This document shows, one piece after another, positions 15,301 through 29,300 of a stretch of DNA of 64,000 nucleotides. The DNA is from Eudromia elegans (lineage: Eukaryota > Chordata > Aves > Tinamiformes > Tinamidae): positions 2,419,489-2,483,488 of the forward strand of contig PTEX01000091.1 in assembly GCA_003342815.1 (NCBI GenBank), read 5' to 3'. Position numbers and translations under genes: made by a program. The notes beneath the pieces are model-generated. The model did not search any database. It saw only the letters and a program-made list of their open reading frames with translations, and was not told the origin of the DNA. How positions within the stretch are numbered: the stretch's first letter is position 1; each line of letters begins with the position of its first letter.

Positions 15301-18300
15301 TTCCCCTGACATAGTCTCTTTTGACTATATGATTTGTTGACGTGTGTGTGGGAAGAGAATATAAGCTGACAAGTGTGTGTGAAGGACTATCACCACAAAT
15401 ATCCACAAACCAACTCTTGAGAATCTTGCTCCATCTTTTGGGGAACTACTTTACTTAAAACCTGTCTATGCTGGAGAGCAGGAAGAGATCAAAGTCCTCT
15501 CTTTTTTTATGGAATTTATCTGAAAAGAACTTTATTTTCATCAGCTAGCAAAAAACTACATATTTACTATATGTAAGTGAGAATGTATGCAGATCATGTC
15601 TTCCTAGATTTGGGGTTGGTTTAATGCTATGTGAAAGAGCTTAGGAGTCCGTGAAAAAACCCACTAGTGAAACTTCTTTAATAGTTTTGTTTCTGTTTTT
15701 ATTTTCATCTAAAACAAGCACTAGGTTCCTATTTTAAATTATTTGGCAATTATTATGATAATAATCTGAGTACGAACTCAAATAACCAGATCAGTTTGCT
15801 TTCCTTTCTAGTTTTCCTTTTAAAATACTGAATTAATGGCAAGTCCCCTAGAGAAGTCAATCTCATACTTTTCAAAGCTAAACCTCATTTGAAAAAGGTG
15901 ACAGTGCTCTAGACCTCCCTTGCCCTGACTATCAGATTACTGGGCCTTATTCAGCATTGCAGATTTTGATGTTTTTCTCGCTCCTACAGAATTGTGTGTT
16001 TCTCTCACAAATTAAAGGTGAAGTTCAGAGTCTAATTTTATAATGTACTCATGACTCACCAGCAAGACTAGGCCTTCTGGTAGTGAATCACTGATTAAGC
16101 TCTTTAAAACCAATTATGGGCCTTTGCTATAAAAATATATTCTTATGTTTTGTTCTAAGCATTTCTAGACGCTTGAAAGATAACTTTATTCCTGTACCTA
16201 GCCCCATACAGTAAGATTATTTATCATTTCCTCAAGAAGGTGTTTTTTCTACATCTGTGATATACTCACAGATATTTCACCATAAAGGAAATTGATTGCA
16301 ATTGGAAATATAGCTGTTGTGAAATGAGAACTCATAACATATTGTGTTACAGGTATAAAAGTACACCATTTTTTACTTCACAGTAGGTTTAAATTTAAAT
16401 TGTTGTTGTTATGTAAGTTTGGCCAACATTACTCCTTTACTAGCAGGTAATGATTTAAATCAGTCTGTTGAACAACTTGCCTGGAGTTTGTAATATCTCT
16501 TTTTGTCCATTCACATAATTACACTGTTATCTGGAGTTTAATAGAACATTGCAACATTTAATTAAGACTATGTAGAACGATTACTATTTTGATTAAATCT
16601 GGGTTTGGACGGAGCCAATTTGTCGACATGAACTCAGCATGTCTGGCTTTCTAATAAAAGCCTTCATTAAGGCCACATCTGCTTCCCTTGACTTTTTCAT
16701 CCAAAATGACCCTGTTTACTCTGTTTTGTGGCCATAAAATCTCACTCTTGCTTAAAAAAAAAAAAAAAACAACCAACCACCAAAACCTTTAAATACTTTT
16801 TGGAGTTGCATCTTTGGCTTCTGTGTATTTTAAAATTGAGGTACACAGATCACTTTCAAACAGTATACGGCTCATCCTATAGCCNAGACACTGTTGCTGC
16901 TGATGCTATTTACCACTTCTTGTGCCTGGTGAAAAAAAGAAAAAAAAATTGAAAAGACCAATCCTAAGCTTTAAACTTTAATTTTGGTGTGTGTGTGAGA
17001 ACCTCCATATGTAGAACTGTAGGACCAAAATACCTGCTTCTGAATCAAATAAATCTGTTCTGTTTTCCTTTAAAGGTTAGAAACTGGGGGAAAAAAAAAA
17101 AAGGCAACATAAGCACCACTGGGGCACTAATATATCTAGAATGTGCATGATGGGAAAACGTTGCAGTCATTCAATTCAAACTTTATCGTACCTGACTCAA
17201 AATCTACAGAAAAAAACATAACTCAGAAAATCACATGCAGCAGTCTTATTGCAGCTTAAAACCGATAACAATAAAAATCCTGCACAGTTCTATTTCTCCT
17301 GATATTTTGGCAGCAATTGAAAAAGAAAACGGGAAATGTCTGACCACTGCAAATAAAGGTTATATTCTATTACAAGTTTTTTGCTGTAGGGTGGGAAAAG
17401 GGGAAGCACTTTATTTTTCCCAGCTTTCTAAACCATTTCCTTCACACCACAGCCCTGTTTTCTATAGCTATTTATGAAGCCATAAATCTTACATCCCTCT
17501 TAGTGAGGTGTTGTCTTATTATTTATACTACTGTGCTTAGAAGTTCATTACCCTGTTTTATACTTTTCTACAGGGCCAAGCACAAGTTAAATGATTCCCA
17601 TTCTGGCAGATTCAAGTTTCTATAATTTATGCTATCAATCTGAAAAGTTAGGGATGTGGTAGTAGCAAGTACTCAAGCCATTCTTATCAATCCCAGCTCT
17701 AACTGTAAATGAATGTAGAAATAACTGATGCTATTCAGAAAAAAACTGAAAAATAGGGAATTTTTCTTGCATTAAGACTAAACTACTGACGTCATCCTCA
17801 TGGCATTATTTTATGCCTAAGGAACTATGGTCAAAGTCCCAACATATCAAAGCCTCAGTGCTAACTCCAACCACATTAGTTTTTCAAAAACATCCCCAAA
17901 GTAATGCTTAAATCCAATGTAAAAACTAATATAGAGAACAGAGTTTAAAAAACTACAAATAACTGTGTATGAAGCTGACTGTTGCTATTGATTCCTGAAA
18001 TACTTTCCAACAAAGTGAACGGCTAGGAAGAACAAACATGTTTTTATGTTATTATGTGTTGGGAGAAAAAAAAAAGGGGGGGCAGTGTCTTTGTCTTTGC
18101 ACTAGCTTTTGTTTTATCTGATATGATGATTGTTCTCATGGGAATTTAAACATGAAATCATTATCAAGACATGAAAGTGTAAAAGAGATATCATCACAGG
18201 AATCCCTTCACTAGCTTTAAGGATGACATTGTCATGCAGTCTATTAACTAATTTTGCTTCATCTTGGATTCAAAACAGTATGGGAGGCTCTCAAAGCAAG

Positions 18301-21300
18301 AGTGGTCTGTGAGCTGTTTGATTGATTTGCTAGTTGGTAACCAGCTTGGGGCTAAAAAGCAGGAAGTTGTCAGCTAGTCCCTAGAGAAGAGCATTATGAG
18401 CTCTTTCAAATCAGTTTATGGAAATGGAATTCTTTTGCACATGTATTCCCTTTTGAATCATTTTGAATAATTTGTATAACCCATAGACTCGGTTAGACAA
18501 TATCAAGAAGGCTACATTTGCACTTGCTTGGTTTGTGAAAGAAATATGAAGTCAAGACAGTATCAAGCTTTTCATCAAATAAGAGTATAATATTTTCATG
18601 CTTATTGTGCAAATGTAATAACTGCCCCTTATTGATTCAACAGCTTGAGATATTCCAGTATAGATTACTGTATGGACTATTCAGAGTGAGATGAAATGCT
18701 AGATGGCCAGTGAAGAAACATCTGACATGCACTTCCATGAAAGTAGAAGTATGGAAGTGGCTTTAGCTGGGAACAAAGTGTTTTGGTTGAGTTATAAATA
18801 CACTAACATGAAAAAATTTAGAACAAAAAAGACAGTGAAAGAATAACTATTGTTACTGGAGCATTTCTAGGACACCGTCAAGGCAAGTTTGCTTTGAATA
18901 CAATTTAATAGCCAGCTTTTAGGGCTTTTAGGGCCTTTTACTCAAAAGCAGACCTTAAGTAGTAATGGCTATTTAGGGCTACTATGTATCCTCAGGACAG
19001 CTGAAAACATAAATTTCTTCCAAAAGTATAAATTTGTTCAGGGAAAGCATGACAGAAGACGATGCCTTGGACATATGCTCTGCTTGTACTCTGGAAGGTT
19101 ATGCAGTTAAAATGCCTGTTAGCAGGTCTCAGTTGACTCTTTTAATGGCTCATGGGATCATAGGATCCTCCTCTCAATAGTATAGCCATGTGTTCCCAAA
19201 ACTGATGATAGTTTGAAGGAGACTTGTACCCAATCAAAATGGAAACCCTTCATTAGGCCTTAACCATGAAATATTACAGACCTCAAAAGTTACCACTCAA
19301 TCATGTAAGCACTGTACAGTCACTCAAGAAATTAGAGATTTTGAATCAGCAAGAATGATGAAAACATTTCACATGTTAAAGTAACACTGTAATAGTTGCT
19401 AATTTCATTGGCAATCTTACTTTTGAATCATTTTAGTCTCTACCTATCATATACCATTTTTGACTAATACCAACAACTGGCAAATGTGCTTGTGATATAA
19501 TAATCTTTAAAAATAAACTTGGGGAAAATTATCAAAAATTAGCTATTGTTTAGAGTAGATTTCTCTGTCTTTATCTAAGGAATTTATTTAAAAGTGAAAT
19601 TTGTAAGTAGAAATGCTTAGGATTACGTTTGCCATAAAATTACCAGTCAAATGTGAGACAATTAGAATTTATTAAGTAAAAATCCTTCCATGAAGATTTT
19701 TAAAAATATTACTATGAGATGTTAAATTTAAATATTTTTTAGTCTTCTATGAAAAAAAAAATCAGAAAAAAAGGCACTACTTCAATTTTATTTTTTTTTC
19801 ACCTGGAACATCCAGACCATCTTTATTCCAGATGCATATCACACTGTAAAGCATATTTATCTGTTTAAAAAGTTTGGAGTAAACAGTTCTAGTGTATAAA
19901 TTTTCTCAGAAAATCACAGCCAACATGAAAGAAAAAAGATAAAAGCTAAATTTACCGAGGAGTAAATTTTTAAGTGAAACATTTTAGGTGAATATATAAC
20001 ATATATGAAACTGGCTCATCATGAAGTTTAAGTCTAGATGTTTTCTGTGAAGTGTCCTTGAAGTGTCTCTCTGTATAATATTCTTATCTAAATCAGTGCA
20101 AACACCAGTGAAAAATCACTGTTTTTTTGTTTTTTTCTGGGTTGATCAATAACTTGATTCCTTGGTAACTTTGATGTAAATAATTACTTATGATTTTACA
20201 TTATTTAATAAACTTCATATTTGTTGGTTATGTTATTATAGTTTTATCTGCCCTGTTCAGCACATGATAAGTTTTGAAGGCCATCTGACAACAGTGCATG
20301 TAAAAAAAAAAAAATAAAAAATTTTTGTTTCACTGCACGAAAGAAGTATTTACACAGTTTATTCATTTAAATTTGAGTAACTCTTTTCATTAATAAAAGG
20401 AAATCAAAAGGTTATTATGTCTGGAAGTAAGACATTCTGAACTGTATAATAAGAGGTCATATATTTTTTCTTGATGGGTTTATTGTACTTGCCTACATCA
20501 GTGGAACACTTTCAAAGCCTTCAATTGATTTTTTTGAACAGCAACAACAAAATTGTAAACGATAAAGTAAAATACCAATAAACTCTTAAGAAGTCACATT
20601 AACATATTTAAATCTAACTAAGGCGTGGGTATATTTTACGTGGGAGTTCATAATGCACTGTTCGTTGAATAAGCTTTTATTAGAACTGCAATAATACAAC
20701 TACTTGCCCCTGGGAAAGCAGTGTTCTATAAGTACTAATAGAAAATAAATATTATCTGAAAATGGGGAAGATCCTTTTTTAAGCTTTTATTTTTCCTTTA
20801 TAGAAATCCCTTACATTAAAATCTCATTAATTGAGTTATTAACTATATACTAGCTAATGACCCACATATTTGAACTGCTGCTACCTTTCCTTAGATGGAA
20901 CTCAACAGAGTAAGAGAGAAGCAAGCAAAAATGTCTTTGGAAAGGGCAAAATACAGAAGATGTTGCTAGAGAGACAGAAGAGTAAGTCTTGAGGACATTT
21001 CCTTGGGGGATTGTTGGACACCTAGGTACTGGATACTTTCAATACTTCATCCAAAACTATTCAGAGAAAATGAATTGCATTTTTATATCTTCTAATATTT
21101 GCAGGGCTTCACTAAAGTCACCCAAAATTCAGTAGGGGTAGAGCTGAAGAGTGATAATGAAAACTTTTTTTTTTTTTCATCAAACGATATTCAGCATGAC
21201 AGAGAATTTTGCATTAATCCTTGTCCGTAGAGCCACAGATTTTCAATAATTCCATTTTTTGCTGTGTGCAGAAGTGTTCAGTTGTAGAAGTACATGAAAG

Positions 21301-22320
21301 ACATGAGCACCAATTATTGTAAAGCAACTGTTTTGTAATGTACAGTATAGAAATTTAGATGACTCTGAAATGTTTACCAATTTCCTATTTGTTTGCTTTA
21401 TAAAACAGACTTTGGAGATAAATAATACAAAATCACTTCCTTGTAATGAAGCTTGCTCCTGACTTTCAATCAAAGAGTTCTTACTAGCTTACAAGTATCT
21501 ATATATTAAAGGAACAAACTCCCCTGTTTTTTGAAGTGCCACAAGAGAAGGAATGATGAAACATATCTATTGCTATATGATTTGGAAATATAATTTCATT
21601 CATAAAGCCTGCTTAACTGTACATGGAGATTACTGTAATAATTTTAACTGGATAATAACATTTGAGAAAATAGATTTATTTCTTACTTTGCTGAAATGGT
21701 TTTTGGTAAGCTCCGTTTCAATTGCACAGATGGTCACACTGAAAAATAATTTTCTACAAAATGACCAGATTGTTCAGGTTTGACAATTTAAATTGAGTTT
21801 GCTAACATGTTTTAATTTTGATATGCTGACCAAGATCATCCACTTAAAAACTGGCCATACTCAGATAAAATGCATGAGTCATAGATCTACTCCTGTTCTC
21901 AGATGCACTGCATTTTAAATAGGAGTAACATTCTTTTATTTAATTTGTATTTAAATTTAGTTGCTTCTGCCAGTTGCTCCGCTGGCGATAGCTCAAATTG
22001 CTTCTGTCAAATTGGATTTAAATGTCATAGCCATTTCCCCAGCCAGCTGAAACCACACACTACATACCTTATTCCCTGCCATTGCCTCTTCTTTCTTGGA
22101 AGCCAGAGTCCCTACCACTGTTGGCCTATTAATCACATGGGGGTTGCCTATCTTGGCATGTGGCTTTTTTCCTGTAAGCCAGTTTTTGGCTTTTGCCCTA
22201 TCTCCCATACTCCCTGGACAAGATCAAGTAAAAACAACAACACACCCCTGTTTCTCATGAAGGAAAATATCCTCAGAGCAAAGTAGCCCAAAAATGTGAC
22301 ATGAATTTCTTAGCACTTCG

Positions 22321-22560
22321 TAGCTGTAGAATCACCAAGACTGGACAGGTTTTGGGGGAGGTTTTTAATCCAAATGCTACTGCTCAAAACAAGTTCTGTA
22401 TCGAATTCACCCCAGGTTACTTAGAGCATCAACCATCCAGATCTTGAAACCTTCACAGACAAGGGATTCTCCAGCATCTCTGGAAAATGCCTTCTAGTTA
22501 TCCTTTTAGTGACATTTTTTCCCCTATATATTCATTCAGAAGTTCCCTTCTTTCAATATC
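22321..22560 (-). mobile_element. Ancient, highly diverged CR1 3' end
   Basis: Read on the minus strand, the segment follows the block order of a CR1 3' end. There is a trace of the '...ggaacaggctgcccagagagg...' block (here 'aaggcattttccagagatg'), then 'ctggagaatcccttgtctg' matching '...gtggagtctccttctctgg'. Next comes 'aggtttcaagatctggatgg' and 'gctctaagtaacctgg', then 'ttttgagcagtagcatttgg' (compare 'ctttgagcaggaggttggac'), and finally 'aaaacctcccccaaaacctg' near the terminus. Many substitutions separate it from the younger copies at 52 and 57 kb. The colinear order of five blocks, rather than any single match, is the evidence. Confidence 0.6.
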
Positions 22561-24145
22561 TGAGAGTTATTTCTCATTCTTCTGCTATGCATGCTAGTAA
22601 AGAGTAAAGATTGTACTGTTTATGTTCATATTTTAAATTAACATCCCTACACTTAAAATTAGGCTTTAAAATAAGTATTCTAATTTCCAAAGGCAGCTGA
22701 GCAATCAGAATTAAATGAAAAAACGTATGAGTGAAGTTCTTGATGTAAACAAGCCAGAGAGATTTAGCGCCCTTTCCCAAGGGCCCACTGGACTTCTGTC
22801 TAAAATGATTTCTTTTGGTTAAGACTTCTTTTGGGGTGCTTTTCTGCAGCTGCAGCTTTGAGCAAGTACAGATACTTTCAGAGTAAGATGAATTGACCAA
22901 GTAACACTTTTGGATTTGAGGCTTAACAGACCTGTATAACACCGTGACACTATCTGTGAATCCAATAAGAATTCTTTGGGAGAAATTTAATTTCATTCGA
23001 ACTATTGCTTACAGGAGTAGTATTAGACAACTTGTCAGAGTTCATCTTTTCCATTATTTTGCTGTCATAAAGTCTTCCTTTCTTCCATCAGACAAATTCC
23101 CGGAAGATGTGACTGAGTGAAGAGAGTCACTTTTTAGGTATGTCATCACTCTATTTGCTTGAGCAGATTTGGATATATTTTCCTCTGAACACTTTAAATA
23201 CAGCTAGATTTCTTTAACATCACGTGGTTTCATACTTTGGGATATCTGAATGGCGCAATACAACTGTGTAGAATGAAATCACTTTCTTCACTGAAACTAG
23301 TTTAGAAAGTTTTATTTTAAGAAATTCCCATGGGCAAGATTTTGATCACTGAGTTAGAACACATTTTCCAACTCTCACAGTTTTATTAAGTATTTGATTT
23401 TGAAGAGATTTATACTTCTCTGTCTGCCCCAACTGCTGAAACTGTATTAGGATACAAGAAGGTATTTTTTTTTAAAGAATATAAAGATTACCTGATGAGT
23501 GTTTGATTCAGGAAACAACTTGACTAAAGCTAAATACGCAGTACCCAGGAAAGTACAAAGGGAATCCAGACTACTTATTCCCTGTATCTCAAAACTATAA
23601 ACAAATACACTTTGTAAAACTAATTCATCCTTGATAATACTCTTTCATCCTTCATAAATGCTTGTCAGAGGAAGGATAAGGAGAAAGAATATGTTCCAAA
23701 TTTAATGTATATATTAGAGCAAACAAATGAGAAAGTGAGTATATCTTGAGTTTAATAGCATGGAGGAGCAAATATAACAAATTAGAAATTTATATTGTTT
23801 GTATGTGTTGGCTTAAGAAAACAATAAACTTAAAATGGATGCCTACCCTGGAAAGACATTTTTCTTATACTTTTCTCAGAATGTATATTAAGCTAACATA
23901 TTCAACAACTTTAAGTGTTTTTATACTTCTAAAGTATATACTATACTACTATACAAAAATATTCTTTTGCTAAAAAAATGGCACTAAAAACATGGCACGG
24001 TTTTATTCTTGTCCTACTAGGAGTATTAAATGTTCTTTTTATAAGCAGAAAAGCAGCAACAGGTCTGTTAGATTGTGTGATAAGCTCATTTCAACACTCA
24101 CAAAAGAGCACAGAGACAAACGGGCAGTTGAGAGAACCTAAATGA
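22561..24145. other. Non-coding DNA with one unassigned 140-codon open frame
   Basis: The minus strand of 22574-22996 is open for 140 codons, the longest frame outside the CR1 at 50-52 kb. Its product is rich in K, L, S and N and shows no domain, signal peptide or recognisable family motif. The base composition is only slightly less AT-rich than the neighbourhood. The frame abuts the old CR1 end, but I cannot align it to CR1 coding sequence. I treat it as chance. The rest holds no recognisable feature. Confidence 0.5.
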
Positions 24146-24151
24146 ATACCA

Positions 24152-25196
24152 TGAGCCAGCTCCTCCCAAGGTTATCAAAGAGAACCATCAGCACTTGGTC
24201 AGCAGGAGGGACTGATCTCTCCAAAGCACCTGTCAGACCCAGTGAGTCTGGCATTATTGCCTAGGGAGCTATGAGAATTTTCAATAGGATGCAGAGGAGA
24301 AACATTTGTACAAGACTTGTCTTAGGAAGTTCAAGGGAGGAACCAAAGTCAGAGGAAGGGAAAAATGAAAGGGGCTAGGTACCTGTGAACATCTGTTTGA
24401 CCATGTCCTCCATCTGGTCAAGACCATCTGACCAACATCTTATTAAACTCTACCTATTTTCCTGGTCTCACTATTCTGTGGGCATGTGTATGTTTAGAGA
24501 TGAAGGTGCCAACAACTGGAGTGGGATCACTGGTCACAGACAACTGTGTGTCTGTGGTGACAAAAACAGGAGTGGGAAACAGTCTCTGCCTACGTGTGGT
24601 AGCTAGTAAATATTAATCTGCAATAGCCAGAGAGCATGGGAAGCGGCTTGGGAGCCAGGATCTGTGTCTCTGTTTTTCTGTCTGTCAGTGTGAGTGAAAC
24701 AACTGGAGGAGTTGGCAATTAGAGGGCCAACTTTTGGAGAGATTGTGGGGCCTGGAGGATCACTGAGAGGCCCATTTGTCTGTGTGTCTGTGGATGAAGG
24801 GGTTTCCACCATCAGCTGAAGAGGAGCTAGGAGTTTTGGGACTCACATGCCAAGGGTCCAGCAAGTGGAGGAATCCACATTACATGTATGTGTGCGTACA
24901 TATATATATATACATGCATACTATATATATGCATCTATGTATTCGACTAATCTCTATTAATCCTGATTAGCTAGAGAGGAACAGGATGAGGCTGTTAGTG
25001 CTGTTTGAGTTTGCATGGGAACTGTGTTTTCTGTTTGTGTAACCTGCAGTGGGGTGTCTATATGTGTCATATACACATGTTTTTGTGGGTGCCTAGTGGG
25101 AAAACATGCTCAGTTTCACTGGTGGTTGGTCCCCTGGGGCATGTAGTTGTGGCAGCTCTTTTTCTATTGGGCAGCTGGATTTAGCAAGCCCTAACA
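24152..25196 (+). mobile_element. Candidate ancient solo LTR (long, ERVL-like)
   Basis: This roughly 1-kb block is clearly less AT-rich than its surroundings. It begins TG ('tgagccagctcc') and ends CA ('gcaagccctaaca'). The 5 bases before it (24146-24150, atacc) are repeated right after it (25197-25201), as a target-site duplication would be. A polyadenylation signal ATTAAA lies at 24442-24447, followed by a T-rich and 'tgtg'-rich tract typical of R/U5. No coding frame of note is present. A 5-bp duplication is common for class III (ERVL) elements, but five bases can match by chance and the 1,045-bp length is large. It could instead be another old repeat. Confidence 0.42.
24898..24938. repeat. 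(TA)n-rich simple repeat inside the candidate LTR
   Basis: Alternating 'tatatatatata' with 'catgcata' interruptions. It is probably a later expansion within the candidate LTR and may inflate that element's length. Confidence 0.8.
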
Positions 25197-26308
25197 ATAC
25201 CCCACTCACATTTTGGCCCTTGAAATATCACCCCATTTGTTCTGCTTAATTGATCAGATTTTAAGCCCAGAAATAAGCAGAATAGAAAAGGTGGGAAAAA
25301 TTCCAATTTTTCAAAAATCTTTGGCACTTGGCAGCATCTATATTTTACAACCACTCTTGAATTATTCAGTCTGGTTACCTGTGATGTGCATATTTGAATC
25401 AGACTTCATACAAACTGCTGCTGTTCAAGCCAGGAAAGGCTTTTTCTATACTCAATAAGTTTTTTGGCTTTAGGAAAACTTGAAAGGGGTGTAATGGATG
25501 TAGCATAATGTTAGGAGGTAGTTGATGCTTCATTCACTTTACAGTCTGTGTTCTGCAAACATTTAATCAGATGTGCAGCATTGTATTTGTTAATATTTCT
25601 GTTCTGTGCAACTATCCTACTTAATTTTAGTAATCTAGGCTGACACATTCCTACACAACATGGAAGAGTTTTGGGCGTAGGTGTGCTCTGGAAGCATTAG
25701 AGCTTTCATACCTGGCAAATGCAAATAACATGGCTCTGCAAAAGTAATTTTGCCAATAGAAGTTCCTTCTAAAAGATACTTAAGGTACTAGTGAGAAAGA
25801 TGGATGATCAGAGTGATACTAGGTGGAAACCACTGATTTTTTCCAGAAGGAATGAAATGAAACAAATCCCAGATTACTAGAGTAACAGAGCTGCTGAAAA
25901 GTGATAGAAAACTCACTTTCAGTGTTTTTGATACTTGGTTTGAGTTTTTATAATACAATAATACTAACAAATAGTAATAACAATAATGTTATTAAACAAA
26001 GCTGATGACTAATTCCACAGCTGCTCACAAAATAATTAAAAAGTCATGCAAATAGTATCACACAGTGCTTGGCAAGCATGGTGTTCTTTAAAAATTGATG
26101 CCTTTTACAGTACTGTTATTTGTAAACAGAATTCATTAGATGTGCATATAGTCAGGAATTTTTCTTCAAAGGAAATGTTAGCATAAAAGGAAGCTGTGAT
26201 GTATTTAAACTATTGTATAACTACTAGTAGTAGTCAACACCAGCAGAAAATGTGTGGCAAATGAAATAAATGAAATGCGTGTACTATGAAATAAAAACTA
26301 AAAATAGA

Positions 26309-26366
26309 AGGGTGTATTATTATATAAAAAGCTTATAAAAAGTGTATTATTATATATAAAAGCTAT
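26309..26366. repeat. Short tandem duplication ('gtgtattattatat')
   Basis: The phrase 'gtgtattattatata...aaagct' occurs twice in succession, with a period of about 29 bp and small indels in the A/T runs. It is a local duplication without visible coding content. Confidence 0.65.
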
Positions 26367-29300
26367 CCAAGTACAAATATGTCCCTTTATACATTCCTAT
26401 AGAAATTTTGGTTTCCTTAATTTAGAAATTATATCATTGAATATTTCTTTACATCTTCTTGGCTTCCCCATTCAACAAGTGTGATCGACTTGCTATTTCA
26501 AACAACAGGATTGTTTTAGTTCCCTGTAGTAGTACTTGGTTAGACAAAATGCAGATGTACTAACATATTATGCATCCCTTTCACTTCCTCCTACTCAAGC
26601 TATTTCCTTTTATTTTATTTAAAAGTCAGAAAAGAAACTTTGCATTGAGTTGTATAGTTAAGTCATATAAAAATATAGCAGGAATTATAGTATTGTCTCT
26701 CAACTCATTATATGTTAAATTACAGATGATTGTGGTTGTGGACTTCATGGCACTTGACATCAAAAGAGACTCTGGTTACAGTCCAGGCTAGATAAGAAGA
26801 AGAGGCAGTTGGTCCGTTAATCAATCAATGAACAATTGATCAACAAATGAACAATTTTAGCATCATAGAGCAGTAGTCTTAGACAGTCTGAATTAGTTCA
26901 GTCTGCAGAGTGGTGCTACCTTCCTCCAAAGAGGGGGTCTCATTTTTTTTGTTATCTGGTTTGTAAGCGGAGGCAGCCAAAGAGCTAAGTTACACAGGGA
27001 GAATATTTATTTTAATGCCAGATACCCGTACTTGACTTAATGTAAAGGAATCTCAGAATTAGAAAGACTAATTTAAGATCTATTATTATGATGGAGAGGC
27101 AAAGATATTAATGCAAGTTAATGCATAATACTATGACTTTTCAGCTAAAGATGTTATTTCTCATGTTCACTGTGACCTGTTCACATGATGATGCAAGACT
27201 GGGGAGGACTTGTGATATAAGTTAATTGAAACTACTTTCATGGAGTGGGTCAGAGTATGCTGATCCCTGATATACATTTCAGCCTAAAGAACATCTTCAT
27301 TTGTAGGTTACTACCTATCATTTTTAAATTATTTTTAAATTAGGCTCTTTTCCAATGATTTTCCAGATGTTTTCCAAAACACAAGTATTATCTCAATGGA
27401 CTGCAGTAAATATAATAATCACTTGGTCAATGAATTACCTTAGAAAACCATCTCTTAAATATGAATGAAACAAGTATTAGTGCTACAATACTAGAGATCA
27501 GCATTACCTGCTGCATTTGTATGAGTCATCGTAGTAGAAGAAATTGAATTATTTTCTACACAAATCTTTAAAGCAAGTTTCCAGTGTGACAATTTTGAAA
27601 CATCAGTACACTGATAAGGAATTTATTCTTTTTATCATCTTTAGCCATGTCCAAATAGAAAAGCATATATTTCAGCAACAAATGCATTCTTCTTATAAAG
27701 CTATTCCGAAATTCTATTTAGGGACCTAACTTTGAGCACAATAATGTAGAGGAAGACATCATTCATGTCCAGGGACAAGTCACTACTTTAACATATATTT
27801 TACCTTGTAAATACACATCTGAAGAGCCTGTACACCAAGCCCTAAGAAATGTGCCACTTTCTATTAATTAATGCAGGAAGGTTAACTTTGCTGTTTCCAG
27901 AGACTCAGACTATCTCAAATTTATATCAGATTTAATTGTTTTTGAATTTATTTAGACATTCTCATCATCTTATTTTTGTTGAAAGGTGGTACAGAAAGAA
28001 AGTTTGTACCAAATAGACCTCACTTTGTGTAAATTTAATAGGGAGGACAGATCTTTCAATTTATTTGTTTGTACAATATAGGAAAATAATAAATTAATCT
28101 ATATAATCTTTTTTTTCATGAATGAACCAACCACAGAAATGATATAACGGAAAATGTTGTATATATTAAATGTTACTCATAAGTAAATCCAGTTAAGAGT
28201 TAAATATGTGACACTGGCTGTAGAACACTTAGGAGTTTGCATCTAGATTGCATTAAATAATTTAAATACTTTCAAAGATCAGAAAAGCTGTCTGAGTTCA
28301 GAAGAATTGCATCATTTATTCATTATCCAACTTTAAATGTTAGGAGTGTTCAGGGAATCTGAGAAATGACTTGATCCTAGAACAACAGAGTCACCACAAT
28401 ATTGCTATAATTTAATCTTTCTTTTTTAAATCATAATGTGACAAATTCTGCTGATTCATGTACAAATTTGTTAAAATTTTCTTAAAAAAATGAAGTCTTT
28501 TGAGATATGAGAAATGATTACTTCAAATAAAACTTAATATGCACCTGGAGAGTTAGCAGAGAGTACATGCACATTCATCTCATACTACAGTTAGATTTTC
28601 TGATGTATTTATTAACAGAAAGTGTTGGACCCATCAGCAAAAGTACCTAAATATGGAGATGCCTCACATATATCAGTAATTTGACATATTGCTACTGACA
28701 GCTCAATTAAATTAAATGTCATAGACGAGTATTTTTACTGACAAGTGCACTAAATTAAGAGGATATCCACTTAATGTTCTTCAGTAATTACATCACATTG
28801 AAATATGAGGTGTCTGTCCACCTGAATTAGTAGTTCTACTCATAAAGCAATCAAAATGAAAATTAATAATTAGCATGTTATTAAATATGCATATGTGTAG
28901 GTTTAACCATCATTGTGCTTTTCTTGATTATTTGTGTGGCAAAAATATAGACATATTACAAGGCTATTTTCTGATAATGTGTGTGTAATTTTGATCAGAA
29001 ACACTCTCAAGCAAATAAAAAAATAATTAAAAGTCACTTATTTTTGTCCAGTTAGTTGCATAGCCTTAATAATATTCATTTTATTTTCATTTAATTCATT
29101 TTATATGCCTTTCTATCAACATAACAAAATTTGGAGTCACTCTTTATGAAGGAAAAATCCCCCTTATCCCTGACAATGATGAAAATCTGAGAGTTTTAGA
29201 CACAGGAATTTGATCTATTCTTTTTAAAAATATGGTGAAGGCTAGTACCCATTTGCTGTGGTTACATCATGGTGTCACATCGTGGTGTTACCTTGAGAGA

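Larger units (their letters stand above)
307..22320. other. AT-rich non-coding DNA, no gene recognised
   Basis: This 22-kb stretch is strongly AT-rich and stop-dense in all frames. The open frames present are at most about 80 codons, have low-complexity composition and show no recognisable domain. It contains homopolymer A and T runs and short repeats (listed separately), with no recognisable exon, RNA gene or further interspersed element. Very old repeats may be hidden by decay. It is most simply an intergenic desert or intron interior. Confidence 0.6.

Noticed and set aside
22574..22996. 140-codon minus-strand open frame
   Set aside because: No domain, no recognisable family and ordinary composition. 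A frame of this length is expected now and then in 64 kb.
24898..24938. Possible promoter TATA cluster
   Set aside because: It is a TA simple repeat with no associated coding frame.
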